Below are positions 7,471 to 14,610 of a stretch of DNA of 18,643 bases, piece after piece. The notes beneath the pieces were generated by a model. It saw nothing but the letters and a program-made list of their open reading frames with translations, was not told the origin of the DNA and made no database searches. The stretch covers positions 1-18,643 of the forward strand of contig JAZSRN010000036.1 in assembly GCA_045538535.1 (NCBI GenBank). The letters are read 5' to 3'. Position 1 is the first letter of the stretch. Every line of letters begins with the position of its first letter. This DNA comes from RUG14219 sp045538535. GTDB lineage: Bacteria; Cyanobacteriota; Vampirovibrionia; Gastranaerophilales; Gastranaerophilaceae. Position numbers and translations under genes: made by a program.

Positions 7471-8334
7471 TTACCCCAGTCCTTTCATATATTCAACTAC
7501 TTGCGGATTATTAACTACCAAAACATTTGCCCCCGCGGCAACCGCCGCAGAAACTGACGCTAACTCAATCATAAGTGTACGTTCACTTAATTTGCCAAAA
7601 CTTTTGGAAAACCCATTATATTTTGCTTCTTTTGTTTTTAAACTTTCTTCGGCGACAAACGAAATCAATGGCATATTCAAATACTCATCACCCCAAAAAC
7701 CTTCCAACTTTATTTTTTCCATAATACTATAGCCATAATCCAAACCGTAACCCAATCCACCGATATCAGCATCTATCAAGATTTTATCAAGCGGCTGCCC
7801 CATATCAGAAACTAAAATATTCATTTCTTTTGCCAAATTTATATCTATAGGCGTGCGGATTGAAACTACATGACCACCTTTTAGCACACTTGGTATTATT
7901 TCTTTGTAATTGTTCTCATTCAATGTTGCAACTATAACTTCTCTATCAATGCACTCCAGCAATTTTGGGATTAAAACGCTATCAACATCGTCAACCCCAC
8001 AACCTTTTAGCATCAGAGGTTTAGAAATTAATGGCAAAAAATCTTTTAACAACTCACAAGCATATTTAATTTGTTCAAAATTTTCAATATTAAAAGTTAA
8101 AGCCAAAATATCACATTGTGAGCTATCTGCTTTTTTGATAATTTCCTTTAACGATAAACCATTATAATATTCTTTTGTAACCGCAAAAGCATCCGCAAAA
8201 TTATATATAGGTAAATTCAAAACAAAGAGAGGCTTAACCCCTCTCGTGTAATTAAATTCCTTTTCTCCACCTATCAAAAGTCCGTCAAAATGAACTTGTC
8301 TAATAGGTTTCCGATTAATAAGCTTCTCTTTCAC
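7471..8334 (-). CDS. acsD: Corrinoid iron-sulfur protein small subunit, AcsD/CdhD family
   Basis: Partner subunit of AcsC, a TIM-barrel protein that binds the corrinoid jointly with it. In 287 aa it shows the family landmarks: FDGLLIGGEKEFNYTRG near the N-terminus, the barrel with ILIDADIGGLGYGLDYGYSI, WGDEYLNMPLISFVAEES, and near the end SAAVAAGANVLVVNNPQVVE. AcsD is usually a little over 300 residues, so this is slightly compact. The start is a GTG at 8334 lying inside the end of ftsH, giving a 20-base overlap; there is only a weak GGG upstream, so translation is probably coupled to ftsH. No better start exists downstream before conserved sequence. Confidence 0.88.
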   Translation of the reverse strand: MKEKLINRKPIRQVHFDGLLIGGEKEFNYTRGVKPLFVLNLPIYNFADAFAVTKEYYNGLSLKEIIKKADSSQCDILALTFNIENFEQIKYACELLKDFLPLISKPLMLKGCGVDDVDSVLIPKLLECIDREVIVATLNENNYKEIIPSVLKGGHVVSIRTPIDINLAKEMNILVSDMGQPLDKILIDADIGGLGYGLDYGYSIMEKIKLEGFWGDEYLNMPLISFVAEESLKTKEAKYNGFSKSFGKLSERTLMIELASVSAAVAAGANVLVVNNPQVVEYMKGLG

Positions 8335-10207
8335 TTTTTACCCTATCCATTATTTCTTGGAATTCTTTTTCGTCAATAGTTTCTTTATCCAAAAGTTCTT
8401 TAGAAATAGCCTCTAGCATATCACGATTTTCTCTCAAAAGATTTTTGGTTAATTCATAACGTTCATCGACAATTCTTTTGATTTCTTGATCAATTTCAAA
8501 CGCAACTTGTTCGGAATAATCTTTTTGGTGTCCAAAATCTCTGCCCATAAAAACATTTTCTTGATTTTTGCCATAAGCGAGATTTCCCAATTTTTCGGAC
8601 ATCCCCCAAGCCGTAACCATTTTACGTGCAATATTTGTAACATTAATCAAATCTTGTGAAGCTCCTGTAGAAATATTATCAATACCATAAACTATTTCCT
8701 CTGCGGCTCTTCCTCCCAACGAAACCGAAATCTTCGCCAGTAATTTTGCCTTAGTTACGTGAACATTTTCATCTTTTGGCCTTGTCCAAGTTACACCCAA
8801 AGCCATACCGCGAGGAATAATAGAAACTTTATGTAACTCGTTAGCCTCCGGTAACAATTTATCAATCAAAGCATGCCCAACTTCATGATACGAAGTCAAC
8901 TCTTTGTCTTCATCAGTCAAAACTTTGCTCTTCTTTTCTACACCGGCAATAACTCTATCAATAGAATTGTCAATATCATCCATTTTAATTTTATCTTGAT
9001 TGTGACGCGCAGCCAAAAGTGCAGCTTCATTCAATAAATTCTGCAAATCTGCACCGGTAAAACCTGGGGTACGTTTTGCCAAAACTTTTAAATCCACTTC
9101 TGAATCAAGTTTTTTATTTTTTGCATGAACCTTCAATATTTCTTCACGACCTTTAACGTCTGGCGCATTAATATAAATTTGTCTGTCAAATCTACCCGGT
9201 CTTAACAATGCATTATCCAAAATATCCGGTCGGTTTGTTGCTGCAATAACGATAATATTTGTATTTTCATCAAAACCATCCATCTCAACGAGCAGTTGGT
9301 TTAGTGTTTGCTCCCTTTCATCATGCCCGCCGCCAAGACCAGCACCACGTTGACGCCCTACAGCATCAATTTCATCTATAAAGATAATACAAGGCTGATG
9401 TTTTTTCGCTTGCTCAAACAAATCTCTTACACGACTCGCACCTACACCAACAAACATTTCTACAAAGTCTGAACCTGATATAGAAAAGAACGGAACACCA
9501 GCTTCACCGGCAACTGCCTTAGCCATTAAAGTTTTACCTGTTCCCGGAGGCCCTACAAGCAAAACACCTTTAGGGATTTTTGCGCCTAATTTCACATATT
9601 TATCAGCATTTTTCAAAAAGTCAACGACTTCCTCAAGCTCTTTTTTCTCTTCATCAATTCCGGCAACATCTTTAAAAGTTGTTTTAACTTTACTGTCTAA
9701 AAGCATTTTAGCCTTGCTTTTACCAAAAGACATTGCTTGAGACCCACCGGCTTGAATACTTTTCGCCATTACAAGCAAAAAGACAATGAACAATATCGGC
9801 AACAACAATGAACCCAACAATCCTAATAATTGGGATGATTCTCCGGCTTTTTTTACAATAATTTCGGCACCTGAATCTTCAATCTTTTTAATTAAATCTG
9901 GATCATCTAGAGTCATAACTTTAAATTGCTCTGTAGGAACTTTGTTTTCTAACAATCCAAAAGGGTCATTTGGTTTAACCTTGTTTTCAACCTCTTCTTT
10001 TTGAGGCTGATTAATAGGAATAGCAATCAAAAATTCGTCTGCTTTTTCAATTGTCTTAAACTCTTTATTGCTCAATTTTTCTAAAAAAGCAGTATATGAA
10101 ATTTCAGTAGTTTTTGTTTCCGGACCGGACATAAACACTGATGAAATAAACACCAATGCAGTAATTGCCAAAACTATGTACATACCTACAGATTGACTTT
10201 TGTTCAT
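8315..10207 (-). CDS. ftsH: ATP-dependent zinc metalloprotease FtsH
   Basis: Membrane-bound AAA+ protease that extracts and degrades membrane and short-lived cytoplasmic proteins. From the ATG at 10207 (630 aa) there are two membrane helices (about 7-26 and 128-150) bracketing a small periplasmic domain. Then come Walker A GPPGTGKT (219-226), Walker B IIFIDEID (274-281), the second region of homology ATNRPDILDNALLRPGRFDR, and the zinc site HEVGH (441-445). An in-frame TTG 15 bases upstream would add five residues, but GAGAGGG (10214-10220) lies 6 bases before the ATG at 10207 and overlaps that TTG, so the ATG is the start. It leads an operon with acsD (20-base overlap) and acsC. I found no convincing promoter in the 85 bases upstream, which also hold the exbD terminator. 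Confidence 0.97.
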   Translation of the reverse strand: MNKSQSVGMYIVLAITALVFISSVFMSGPETKTTEISYTAFLEKLSNKEFKTIEKADEFLIAIPINQPQKEEVENKVKPNDPFGLLENKVPTEQFKVMTLDDPDLIKKIEDSGAEIIVKKAGESSQLLGLLGSLLLPILFIVFLLVMAKSIQAGGSQAMSFGKSKAKMLLDSKVKTTFKDVAGIDEEKKELEEVVDFLKNADKYVKLGAKIPKGVLLVGPPGTGKTLMAKAVAGEAGVPFFSISGSDFVEMFVGVGASRVRDLFEQAKKHQPCIIFIDEIDAVGRQRGAGLGGGHDEREQTLNQLLVEMDGFDENTNIIVIAATNRPDILDNALLRPGRFDRQIYINAPDVKGREEILKVHAKNKKLDSEVDLKVLAKRTPGFTGADLQNLLNEAALLAARHNQDKIKMDDIDNSIDRVIAGVEKKSKVLTDEDKELTSYHEVGHALIDKLLPEANELHKVSIIPRGMALGVTWTRPKDENVHVTKAKLLAKISVSLGGRAAEEIVYGIDNISTGASQDLINVTNIARKMVTAWGMSEKLGNLAYGKNQENVFMGRDFGHQKDYSEQVAFEIDQEIKRIVDERYELTKNLLRENRDMLEAISKELLDKETIDEKEFQEIMDRVKSEREAY

Positions 10208-10250
10208 TATATTCCCTCTCAATTAAACATTTGCAATTCTATAATAACAC

Positions 10251-10274
10251 AAAAAAGGGGATTTAAAATCCCCT
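10251..10274 (-). terminator. Intrinsic terminator of the tonB-exbB-exbD-exbD operon
   Basis: On the minus strand AGGGGATTT and AAATCCCCT form a 9-base inverted repeat around a single central base (the outer pairs close it as a real hairpin), followed directly by a run of T. It lies 18 bases beyond the stop of the last exbD and separates this operon from ftsH. Confidence 0.85.
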
Positions 10275-10292
10275 CTACACAATTCTTTTAAA

Positions 10293-10682
10293 TCAAATCT
10301 CGTCAACTGAAATACTCGTAAAACCGGAATTACGCCCACAATCCATAACCTTGACTAATGCACCGTGCGTAGCTTCGCCATCTGCTCTTATCATCAAACC
10401 ATCGGGGTAATTTTTCGCTTGAGATTTAATAGTCGCTTCCAAATTTTCAGCAGTGACCTCTTCACCGTCAATGTAATATTTATCCAAACCATCTACCATT
10501 ACGGTCATAATCTTGATTTCTTTATTTTGAATTTGTTCTTGAACAACATTTTCCGGTACCGTCAAATTCAACCCTTGTTGGTCTAACAATGGTGCAATAA
10601 CCATCATTATAATCAATAATACGAGAAATATATCCGTCAATGGCGTAATATTTATTTCATTAAACGTAGGTCTATCGCTCAT
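10293..10682 (-). CDS. exbD: ExbD/TolR-type proton-channel protein, second copy
   Basis: ExbD subunits sit in the ExbB pore and couple proton flow to TonB. The 129-aa protein has a short N-terminus, a membrane helix at about 18-36 preceded by the proton-handling Asp in ITPLTD (D17), and a periplasmic domain ending GRNSGFTSISVDEI. It follows the first exbD by 2 bases and is the last gene before the terminator. Its first 30 residues are nearly the same as those of its neighbour while the periplasmic parts differ greatly. Confidence 0.93.
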   Translation of the reverse strand: MSDRPTFNEINITPLTDIFLVLLIIMMVIAPLLDQQGLNLTVPENVVQEQIQNKEIKIMTVMVDGLDKYYIDGEEVTAENLEATIKSQAKNYPDGLMIRADGEATHGALVKVMDCGRNSGFTSISVDEI

Positions 10683-10684
10683 AA

Positions 10685-11149
10685 CTATGCACCTTCTTTA
10701 ACCTTTTTTTGTTTCATGCCTTCTTCAAGAGTTTTTTGTTCTTTTTTACTCAATGGCTCACCCGCAACTATCAGTTTTTTATATTCTGCACTTTGTGCGG
10801 CATTCATTACATCCATAATTTTTGCACTTTTAACCTTTTCATCGGCTTTAACAACGACCTCAGGTTTTTCTAAGGTTGCCTTCAAATCAACAAGTTCTTG
10901 CACTAACGCGCTTTCATCAATTTGACGACCGTTCAAATACATAAGGCCTTCTTTTGAAATAGAAACCGTTGCATTTTTCTGCTCGATAGCTACACCGCTA
11001 TTAATTTCCGGAATACTTATTGAATTATCCATTGATTGAAATGTAGGTGCGACAACCATCATTATGATTAACAGAACCAAAAATATGTCCGTCAATGGTG
11101 TAATATTTATTTCGGTAAACATTTTACCTTTATTTGAACTCATTGCCAT
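10685..11149 (-). CDS. exbD: ExbD/TolR-type proton-channel protein, first copy
   Basis: Second ExbD-family subunit of the same energiser. In 154 aa: the ITPLTD motif with the conserved Asp (D21), the membrane helix IFLVLLIIMMVVAP (about 22-40), a periplasmic domain with YLNGRQIDESALVQEL and VVVKADEKVKSAKIMDVM, and a Lys/Glu-rich tail of about 25 residues (LSKKEQKTLEEGMKQKK) that the other copy lacks. AAGG lies 9 bases before the ATG at 11149; a second ATG two codons on is less well placed. It starts 20 bases after exbB. Confidence 0.93.
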   Translation of the reverse strand: MAMSSNKGKMFTEINITPLTDIFLVLLIIMMVVAPTFQSMDNSISIPEINSGVAIEQKNATVSISKEGLMYLNGRQIDESALVQELVDLKATLEKPEVVVKADEKVKSAKIMDVMNAAQSAEYKKLIVAGEPLSKKEQKTLEEGMKQKKVKEGA

Positions 11150-11169
11150 TTATTTTTACCTTATCTTGA

Positions 11170-11835
11170 CTAAATTACAGGGTTTTGAGTTGTGCCCGGT
11201 TGAATATTTTTTACTTTTGCTTGAGTATTTTCCGAATCAACAAAACTTAAGAACAACAATTTAATCAAATTGAAATCATTTTCATAATGTTTTACAGTTG
11301 ACTGGAAGGAGTTAAAGAAAATTACCGCAATAATCGCAACACCAAGACCGAACGCAGTTGCAATCAACGCAGAACCGATACCGGTTGCCACCGCAGCGGA
11401 CTGATTACCTTGAGTAGCCAAATCTTGGAAAGTATACAAAATTCTTACAACCGTACCGAACAACCCTAAAAACGGTGCAACACCACCAATTGTACCCAAA
11501 ATGGTCAAATTCTTTTCTAATTTTCTCAAACCTAATGTTGCTGCGATATCAAAAGAACGTTCAAAACCTGAGCGTTGCTCTTTAAAAATTCTGATAGCTT
11601 CTTCAGTAACTTCACCAAACACACCGCCGCAACGGATAGCAACACTTTGCGCACTTTGCAAATCATTAGCTGCCAATTCCGGTTGTAATGCTCTGATAAA
11701 ATCTTCAATATCTCGTTTGTTTTTCTTGTAAAAAGACAATCTGTTAATCACAACTGCGACAACCAAAAACCCGCAGAATACAATCGGAACCAAAACCGGC
11801 CAATCCATTTTAAACGCTTCTAATAGTAATTCCAT
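11170..11835 (-). CDS. exbB: ExbB/TolQ/MotA-family proton-channel protein
   Basis: ExbB forms the pentameric pore that, with ExbD, converts proton flow into force on TonB. The 221-aa protein has three membrane segments, at about 14-33, 111-134 (LTILGTIGGVAPFLGLFGTV) and 152-176 (IGSALIATAFGLGVAIIAVI), with the cytoplasmic region containing RSFDIAATLGLRKLEKN between the first two, as usual for the family. GAGGAT precedes the ATG. It lies between the TonB-like gene and the two exbD genes, so ExbB rather than TolQ is the better name, but no receptor gene in the window settles this. Confidence 0.93.
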   Translation of the reverse strand: MELLLEAFKMDWPVLVPIVFCGFLVVAVVINRLSFYKKNKRDIEDFIRALQPELAANDLQSAQSVAIRCGGVFGEVTEEAIRIFKEQRSGFERSFDIAATLGLRKLEKNLTILGTIGGVAPFLGLFGTVVRILYTFQDLATQGNQSAAVATGIGSALIATAFGLGVAIIAVIFFNSFQSTVKHYENDFNLIKLLFLSFVDSENTQAKVKNIQPGTTQNPVI

Positions 11836-11881
11836 TTTTTTATCCTCATATTTTCTAATAGTAACTTTTTTATATTAATTT

Positions 11882-13051
11882 TTAATTATAACCGGACGCA
11901 CCAAATACGTTATAATCAAACGTAAACTGAATATCTATACTTTGGCGCTTATATTCAGGTGGTAGTGGCTTAAACGGTGCAGTTAACTGTACTGCTTGTA
12001 ATGCCGCCTTATCAGCACTAGGAAGCCCTGAAGATTTAAACACCGAACAAGATAACAATCTACCGTCTTTTGCGATTTTGAAAAGTAACACTACGCGTTT
12101 ACTTTCATTACCTTTTGGCGGGTCCCAATTCATCTTAATACGACGTTGTAACTCTCTCATATAAGGCCCAAAATCCGGTTCTCTGATAGCATCAATTCCC
12201 GGTCTGCCGTTAGGATTACCCGGCCCTGGGTTTCCACCACCGGTACCGCCACCACCAGACGCAAGCTTAGTACCTGATGAAGAACCGCCACTTGAACCAG
12301 TCGGCGCCAATGATGGCCCTACACCACTACCGGCAGAAGAATATCCGCCTCCGCCACCACCTATAGCAGATTTACCGGAACCGCTTATAGGTCCAGTTGC
12401 ATATTTGCCGGCAGTTGTTCCACCTTTTGGAACCGGAACTGTAAACGGCGAAGTAGGTGCAGTAACAGCTTTCGGTGTCATAACCGGCTTAACTGAAGGT
12501 TTTGCGGTTGGCGGTTGTGGTTTTGCAGCCTCAGCTTTTTTTGGTCCGGCTTGAGCTGACGGTGCCTTTGGCGCTTTTGCTTGTTTTGGCGCTGAAGGCT
12601 GAACTACTTTTTGAGGTTGTGGCTTAGCTTGAGCTTTTTCTGTAGGCGCCGGAGATGATTTTTGAACCGGCCCCGGTGACGGAGACGGCATAGAAATCTT
12701 TTTGCTCGGGTCATGATGTCCGCCGGCACGCGAATTTATATCCGCTCTAAATGGCGTCTTTTTATTAATCGGCTCGGCCTCATGATCGACAAGAACAAAT
12801 TCTATATCAGGAGCTTTTGCAACCGGAGGCTTAAATGTCAAGAAATTTATTCCTAAAAGTTGCAAAATCAACATAGTCAAAAGCGTTGACCCTATAATTC
12901 CTGCGTGGAGCAATATAGAAATCAAAAAAGCTTTTTGCATTGGAATTTCGTCTTTACTTTGCTGCGCAACTTTCGGCAAAGTATAAATAGGCTTATTTCC
13001 CTCTATCTCTCTATCTATTAAATTATCCGTATATTTCCCTAGAATAGACAT
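11882..13051 (-). CDS. TonB-family energy transducer
   Basis: Spans the periplasm to pass energy from ExbB-ExbD to an outer-membrane partner. In 389 aa there is a cytoplasmic N-terminus of about 40 residues, longer than usual; one membrane helix (about 41-67, AFLISILLHAGIIGSTLLTM); a Pro/Lys/Ala linker (about 120-210); a Gly/Ser-rich stretch with a run of six Gly (about 220-285); and the C-terminal TonB/TolA domain from 294 (FGPYMRELQRRIKMNWDPP, then VVLLFKIAKDGRLLSCSVFK and SADKAALQAVQLTAPFKPLP). YMRELQRRIKMNW also recalls TolA, so a TolA role cannot be excluded, but the exbB-exbD-exbD order below it favours TonB. AAGGGA lies 5 bases before the ATG. Confidence 0.88.
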   Translation of the reverse strand: MSILGKYTDNLIDREIEGNKPIYTLPKVAQQSKDEIPMQKAFLISILLHAGIIGSTLLTMLILQLLGINFLTFKPPVAKAPDIEFVLVDHEAEPINKKTPFRADINSRAGGHHDPSKKISMPSPSPGPVQKSSPAPTEKAQAKPQPQKVVQPSAPKQAKAPKAPSAQAGPKKAEAAKPQPPTAKPSVKPVMTPKAVTAPTSPFTVPVPKGGTTAGKYATGPISGSGKSAIGGGGGGYSSAGSGVGPSLAPTGSSGGSSSGTKLASGGGGTGGGNPGPGNPNGRPGIDAIREPDFGPYMRELQRRIKMNWDPPKGNESKRVVLLFKIAKDGRLLSCSVFKSSGLPSADKAALQAVQLTAPFKPLPPEYKRQSIDIQFTFDYNVFGASGYN

Positions 13052-13069
13052 TTATTTCCCTTGAGGCAT
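13052..13069 (-). CDS. Possible five-codon leader peptide before tonB
   Basis: ATG at 13069 encodes MPQGK and its TAA is immediately followed by the tonB ATG. AGAGG (13077-13081) lies 7 bases before it, at least as good a site as that of tonB itself. It could couple or tune tonB translation, or be chance: so short an ORF is easily random. Confidence 0.2.
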   Translation of the reverse strand: MPQGK

Positions 13070-13139
13070 TTTAAAACCTCTTTTCTAACTCTTCATAATA
13101 ATCTTATCTAAAACAAAATTATTATAATTACCCGCTCGG

Positions 13140-13880
13140 CTAATAATTACGATTATATACATTAGGGTTAACTGTAATCGGTTGAGTCAATAGCAACTGA
13201 ACGGTTGCGTTCACCGGAATTTCAACGTCTTTACCTTTATCCCAAATAGATTTTACAAGTCCTCCGCCTGCACCGACAGCCGTTGCTAATGCGGTCCCCT
13301 TACCGACTTCACCACCGGCCATAGGAGAAATAATAACTCCGGCCAAAGCTCCAGCAGCCGAACCGATTGCCAAATCTTTGCCATATTCTTTTGCAACATC
13401 CATTTTCGTTCCACCCAATAATAATCCACTATTATCATCAGTTTTTATAACTGCAGATATTGGGATTTGCACACCATACGGCGTTACAACTTGAGTAAAT
13501 CTTATCAAAACTCTTCCGTTAATACCGCCTCTTTTGGCCTTAGAAACTTCAATGACAGAACCGGTAACCGAACTTCCGGCCGGTGCTATCAAATTATTTC
13601 CATAGTAAAAATCAGAACCCAAAGCCATTGTAACATTTTGTCCCAAACTTAATGTTGCAGAACTTATCGGAGTTGTAACTACTGCAGCAAAATTTTGCCC
13701 TGCCGGAACTGTTACAACACTTCCTTTCAAAGTGCCGGTTCCGGAAATATTTTCTTGTACATAATTATTTTGATTATACACAGGAGTAACCGGTGCAGCC
13801 GGAGTGAAATCATAATTTGTCGCCGCAAACGTACTCATTGTGCTTATTAAAAGTGCTGTCAAAATATATATTTTTCTCAT
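13140..13880 (-). CDS. Exported protein with a VirB10/TrbI C-terminal-like domain
   Basis: The 246-aa protein starts with a signal peptide (MRKIYILTALLISTMSTFA, cleavage before ATNYD). The mature part follows the order of the VirB10/TrbI outer-membrane domain: VTVPAGQNFAAVVTTPISSA at about 54-73, LIAPAGSSVTGSVIEVSKAK at about 98-117, RVLIRFTQVVTPYGVQIPIS, then a small-residue glycine-rich region (about 171-210) and VEIPVNATVQLLLTQPITV near the end. It lacks the cytoplasmic and transmembrane parts of true VirB10, so it is not a type IV secretion core protein as such. An in-frame GTG 12 bases upstream is part of the ribosome site (GAGGTG) for the ATG at 13880, which is therefore preferred. It has its own promoter and a paralogue directly upstream; tonB follows after 88 bases. 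The fold assignment is by pattern only. Confidence 0.75.
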   Translation of the reverse strand: MRKIYILTALLISTMSTFAATNYDFTPAAPVTPVYNQNNYVQENISGTGTLKGSVVTVPAGQNFAAVVTTPISSATLSLGQNVTMALGSDFYYGNNLIAPAGSSVTGSVIEVSKAKRGGINGRVLIRFTQVVTPYGVQIPISAVIKTDDNSGLLLGGTKMDVAKEYGKDLAIGSAAGALAGVIISPMAGGEVGKGTALATAVGAGGGLVKSIWDKGKDVEIPVNATVQLLLTQPITVNPNVYNRNY

Positions 13881-13906
13881 AATACACCTCACATATCCTT
13901 ATTTAT

Positions 13907-13934
13907 ATTGTATTAAAATATTAGATTTTGTCAA
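13907..13934 (-). promoter_or_regulatory. Sigma70-type promoter of the VirB10-like gene
   Basis: Minus-strand TTGACA (13934-13929), 16 bases, TACAAT (13912-13907). The perfect -35 box overlaps the stop codon of the upstream paralogue. Transcription would start near 13900, about 20 bases before the ATG, leaving room for its ribosome site. Confidence 0.65.
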
Positions 13935-14524
13935 TAAATTAATGTGTGCGAAACGTACATAGGTGCAGTCAATACAACTATTTGCGCAGAACCGGCCTGT
14001 ATAGTTGAATGAATTCCCATTTTTCTTTCCATGCTTGGTTTCATTCTCAAATTCATATATCGAAACCTAGATTGATAATGCGGAACTTTTATCCATTTAA
14101 CCGGTTCAGAAATCCCGCCTCCAATCAAGTTGTTATTAGATGTATAAATATACCCTTTCATTGGAACTTCACATCCATCGGCATAAATCATTTTCGTCAA
14201 CTTAATTTTCATCGACGCATTTGTACCGACAACGGGGTCATGAATTTCTTCGATATAACCATAAACAACCGTATCTTTTGGAATAACTTTTGTTTCTCTT
14301 ATAAACAAATCACTTGTTGTTAAAAACTTGACCTTATACCCTTCGTTACAAGTTGCCGTTGAAATCTCTTGCATTGTCATTACTGGTATAAATGTTCCCG
14401 TAGGAATTTCAATCTGTGAATAATCCCTCAACTCTAATTGAACATTCTCAAACTCTTGAGCTTGAATTGTTGGCACAAATGCAAAAGATAGCATTATTGT
14501 AAGTATTAAAAATATCTTCTTCAT
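13931..14524 (-). CDS. Exported paralogue of the VirB10-like protein, with two cysteines
   Basis: The 197-aa protein has a signal peptide (MKKIFLILTIMLSFAFVPTI then QA, cleavage before QEF). An ORF extension to 14575 would put 17 polar residues in front of it and run into the upstream terminator, so the ATG at 14524 is chosen. The mature part repeats the plan of its neighbour: IPTGTFIPVMTMQEISTAT, VIPKDTVVYGYIEEI, MKIKLTKMIYADGCEVPM, NNNLIGGG near the LLLGG position of the other, and AQIVVLTAPMYV like TVQLLLTQPITV. It lacks the glycine-rich insert and has two Cys (STATCNEG, YADGCEVP) absent from the neighbour, a possible disulfide. There is no Shine-Dalgarno; the promoter puts the RNA start at or next to the ATG. 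Confidence 0.75.
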   Translation of the reverse strand: MKKIFLILTIMLSFAFVPTIQAQEFENVQLELRDYSQIEIPTGTFIPVMTMQEISTATCNEGYKVKFLTTSDLFIRETKVIPKDTVVYGYIEEIHDPVVGTNASMKIKLTKMIYADGCEVPMKGYIYTSNNNLIGGGISEPVKWIKVPHYQSRFRYMNLRMKPSMERKMGIHSTIQAGSAQIVVLTAPMYVSHTLIY

Positions 14525-14531
14525 ATAACTT

Positions 14532-14559
14532 ATTATAACATTTTTTTCAGAATAATCAA
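14532..14559 (-). promoter_or_regulatory. Extended -10 promoter giving an apparently leaderless mRNA
   Basis: Minus-strand TTGATT (14559-14554), 16 bases, TATAAT (14537-14532), with TGT directly before the -10 box as in extended -10 promoters. Only 7 bases separate TATAAT from the ATG at 14524, so transcription should begin at about the A of the start codon. Confidence 0.6.
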
Positions 14560-14560
14560 C

Positions 14561-14594
14561 AAAAAACCACCTCAATTATAAGAGGTGGTTTTTT
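14561..14594 (-). terminator. Intrinsic terminator after the 14611-15249 gene
   Basis: AAAAAACCACCTC and GAGGTGGTTTTTT are a perfect 13-base inverted repeat with an 8-base loop (AATTATAA). Because the A and T runs flank the GC core, it can terminate in either direction; the only gene reading into it here is the minus-strand one ending at 14611. The promoter of the next gene begins 2 bases beyond it. Confidence 0.88.
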
Positions 14595-14610
14595 GCAATT
14601 CTTGAATTAA

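Noticed and set aside
10208..10292. Promoter of ftsH
   Set aside because: TATAGA-like sequence is present but no -35 box lies at a sensible distance; most of the gap is the exbD terminator.
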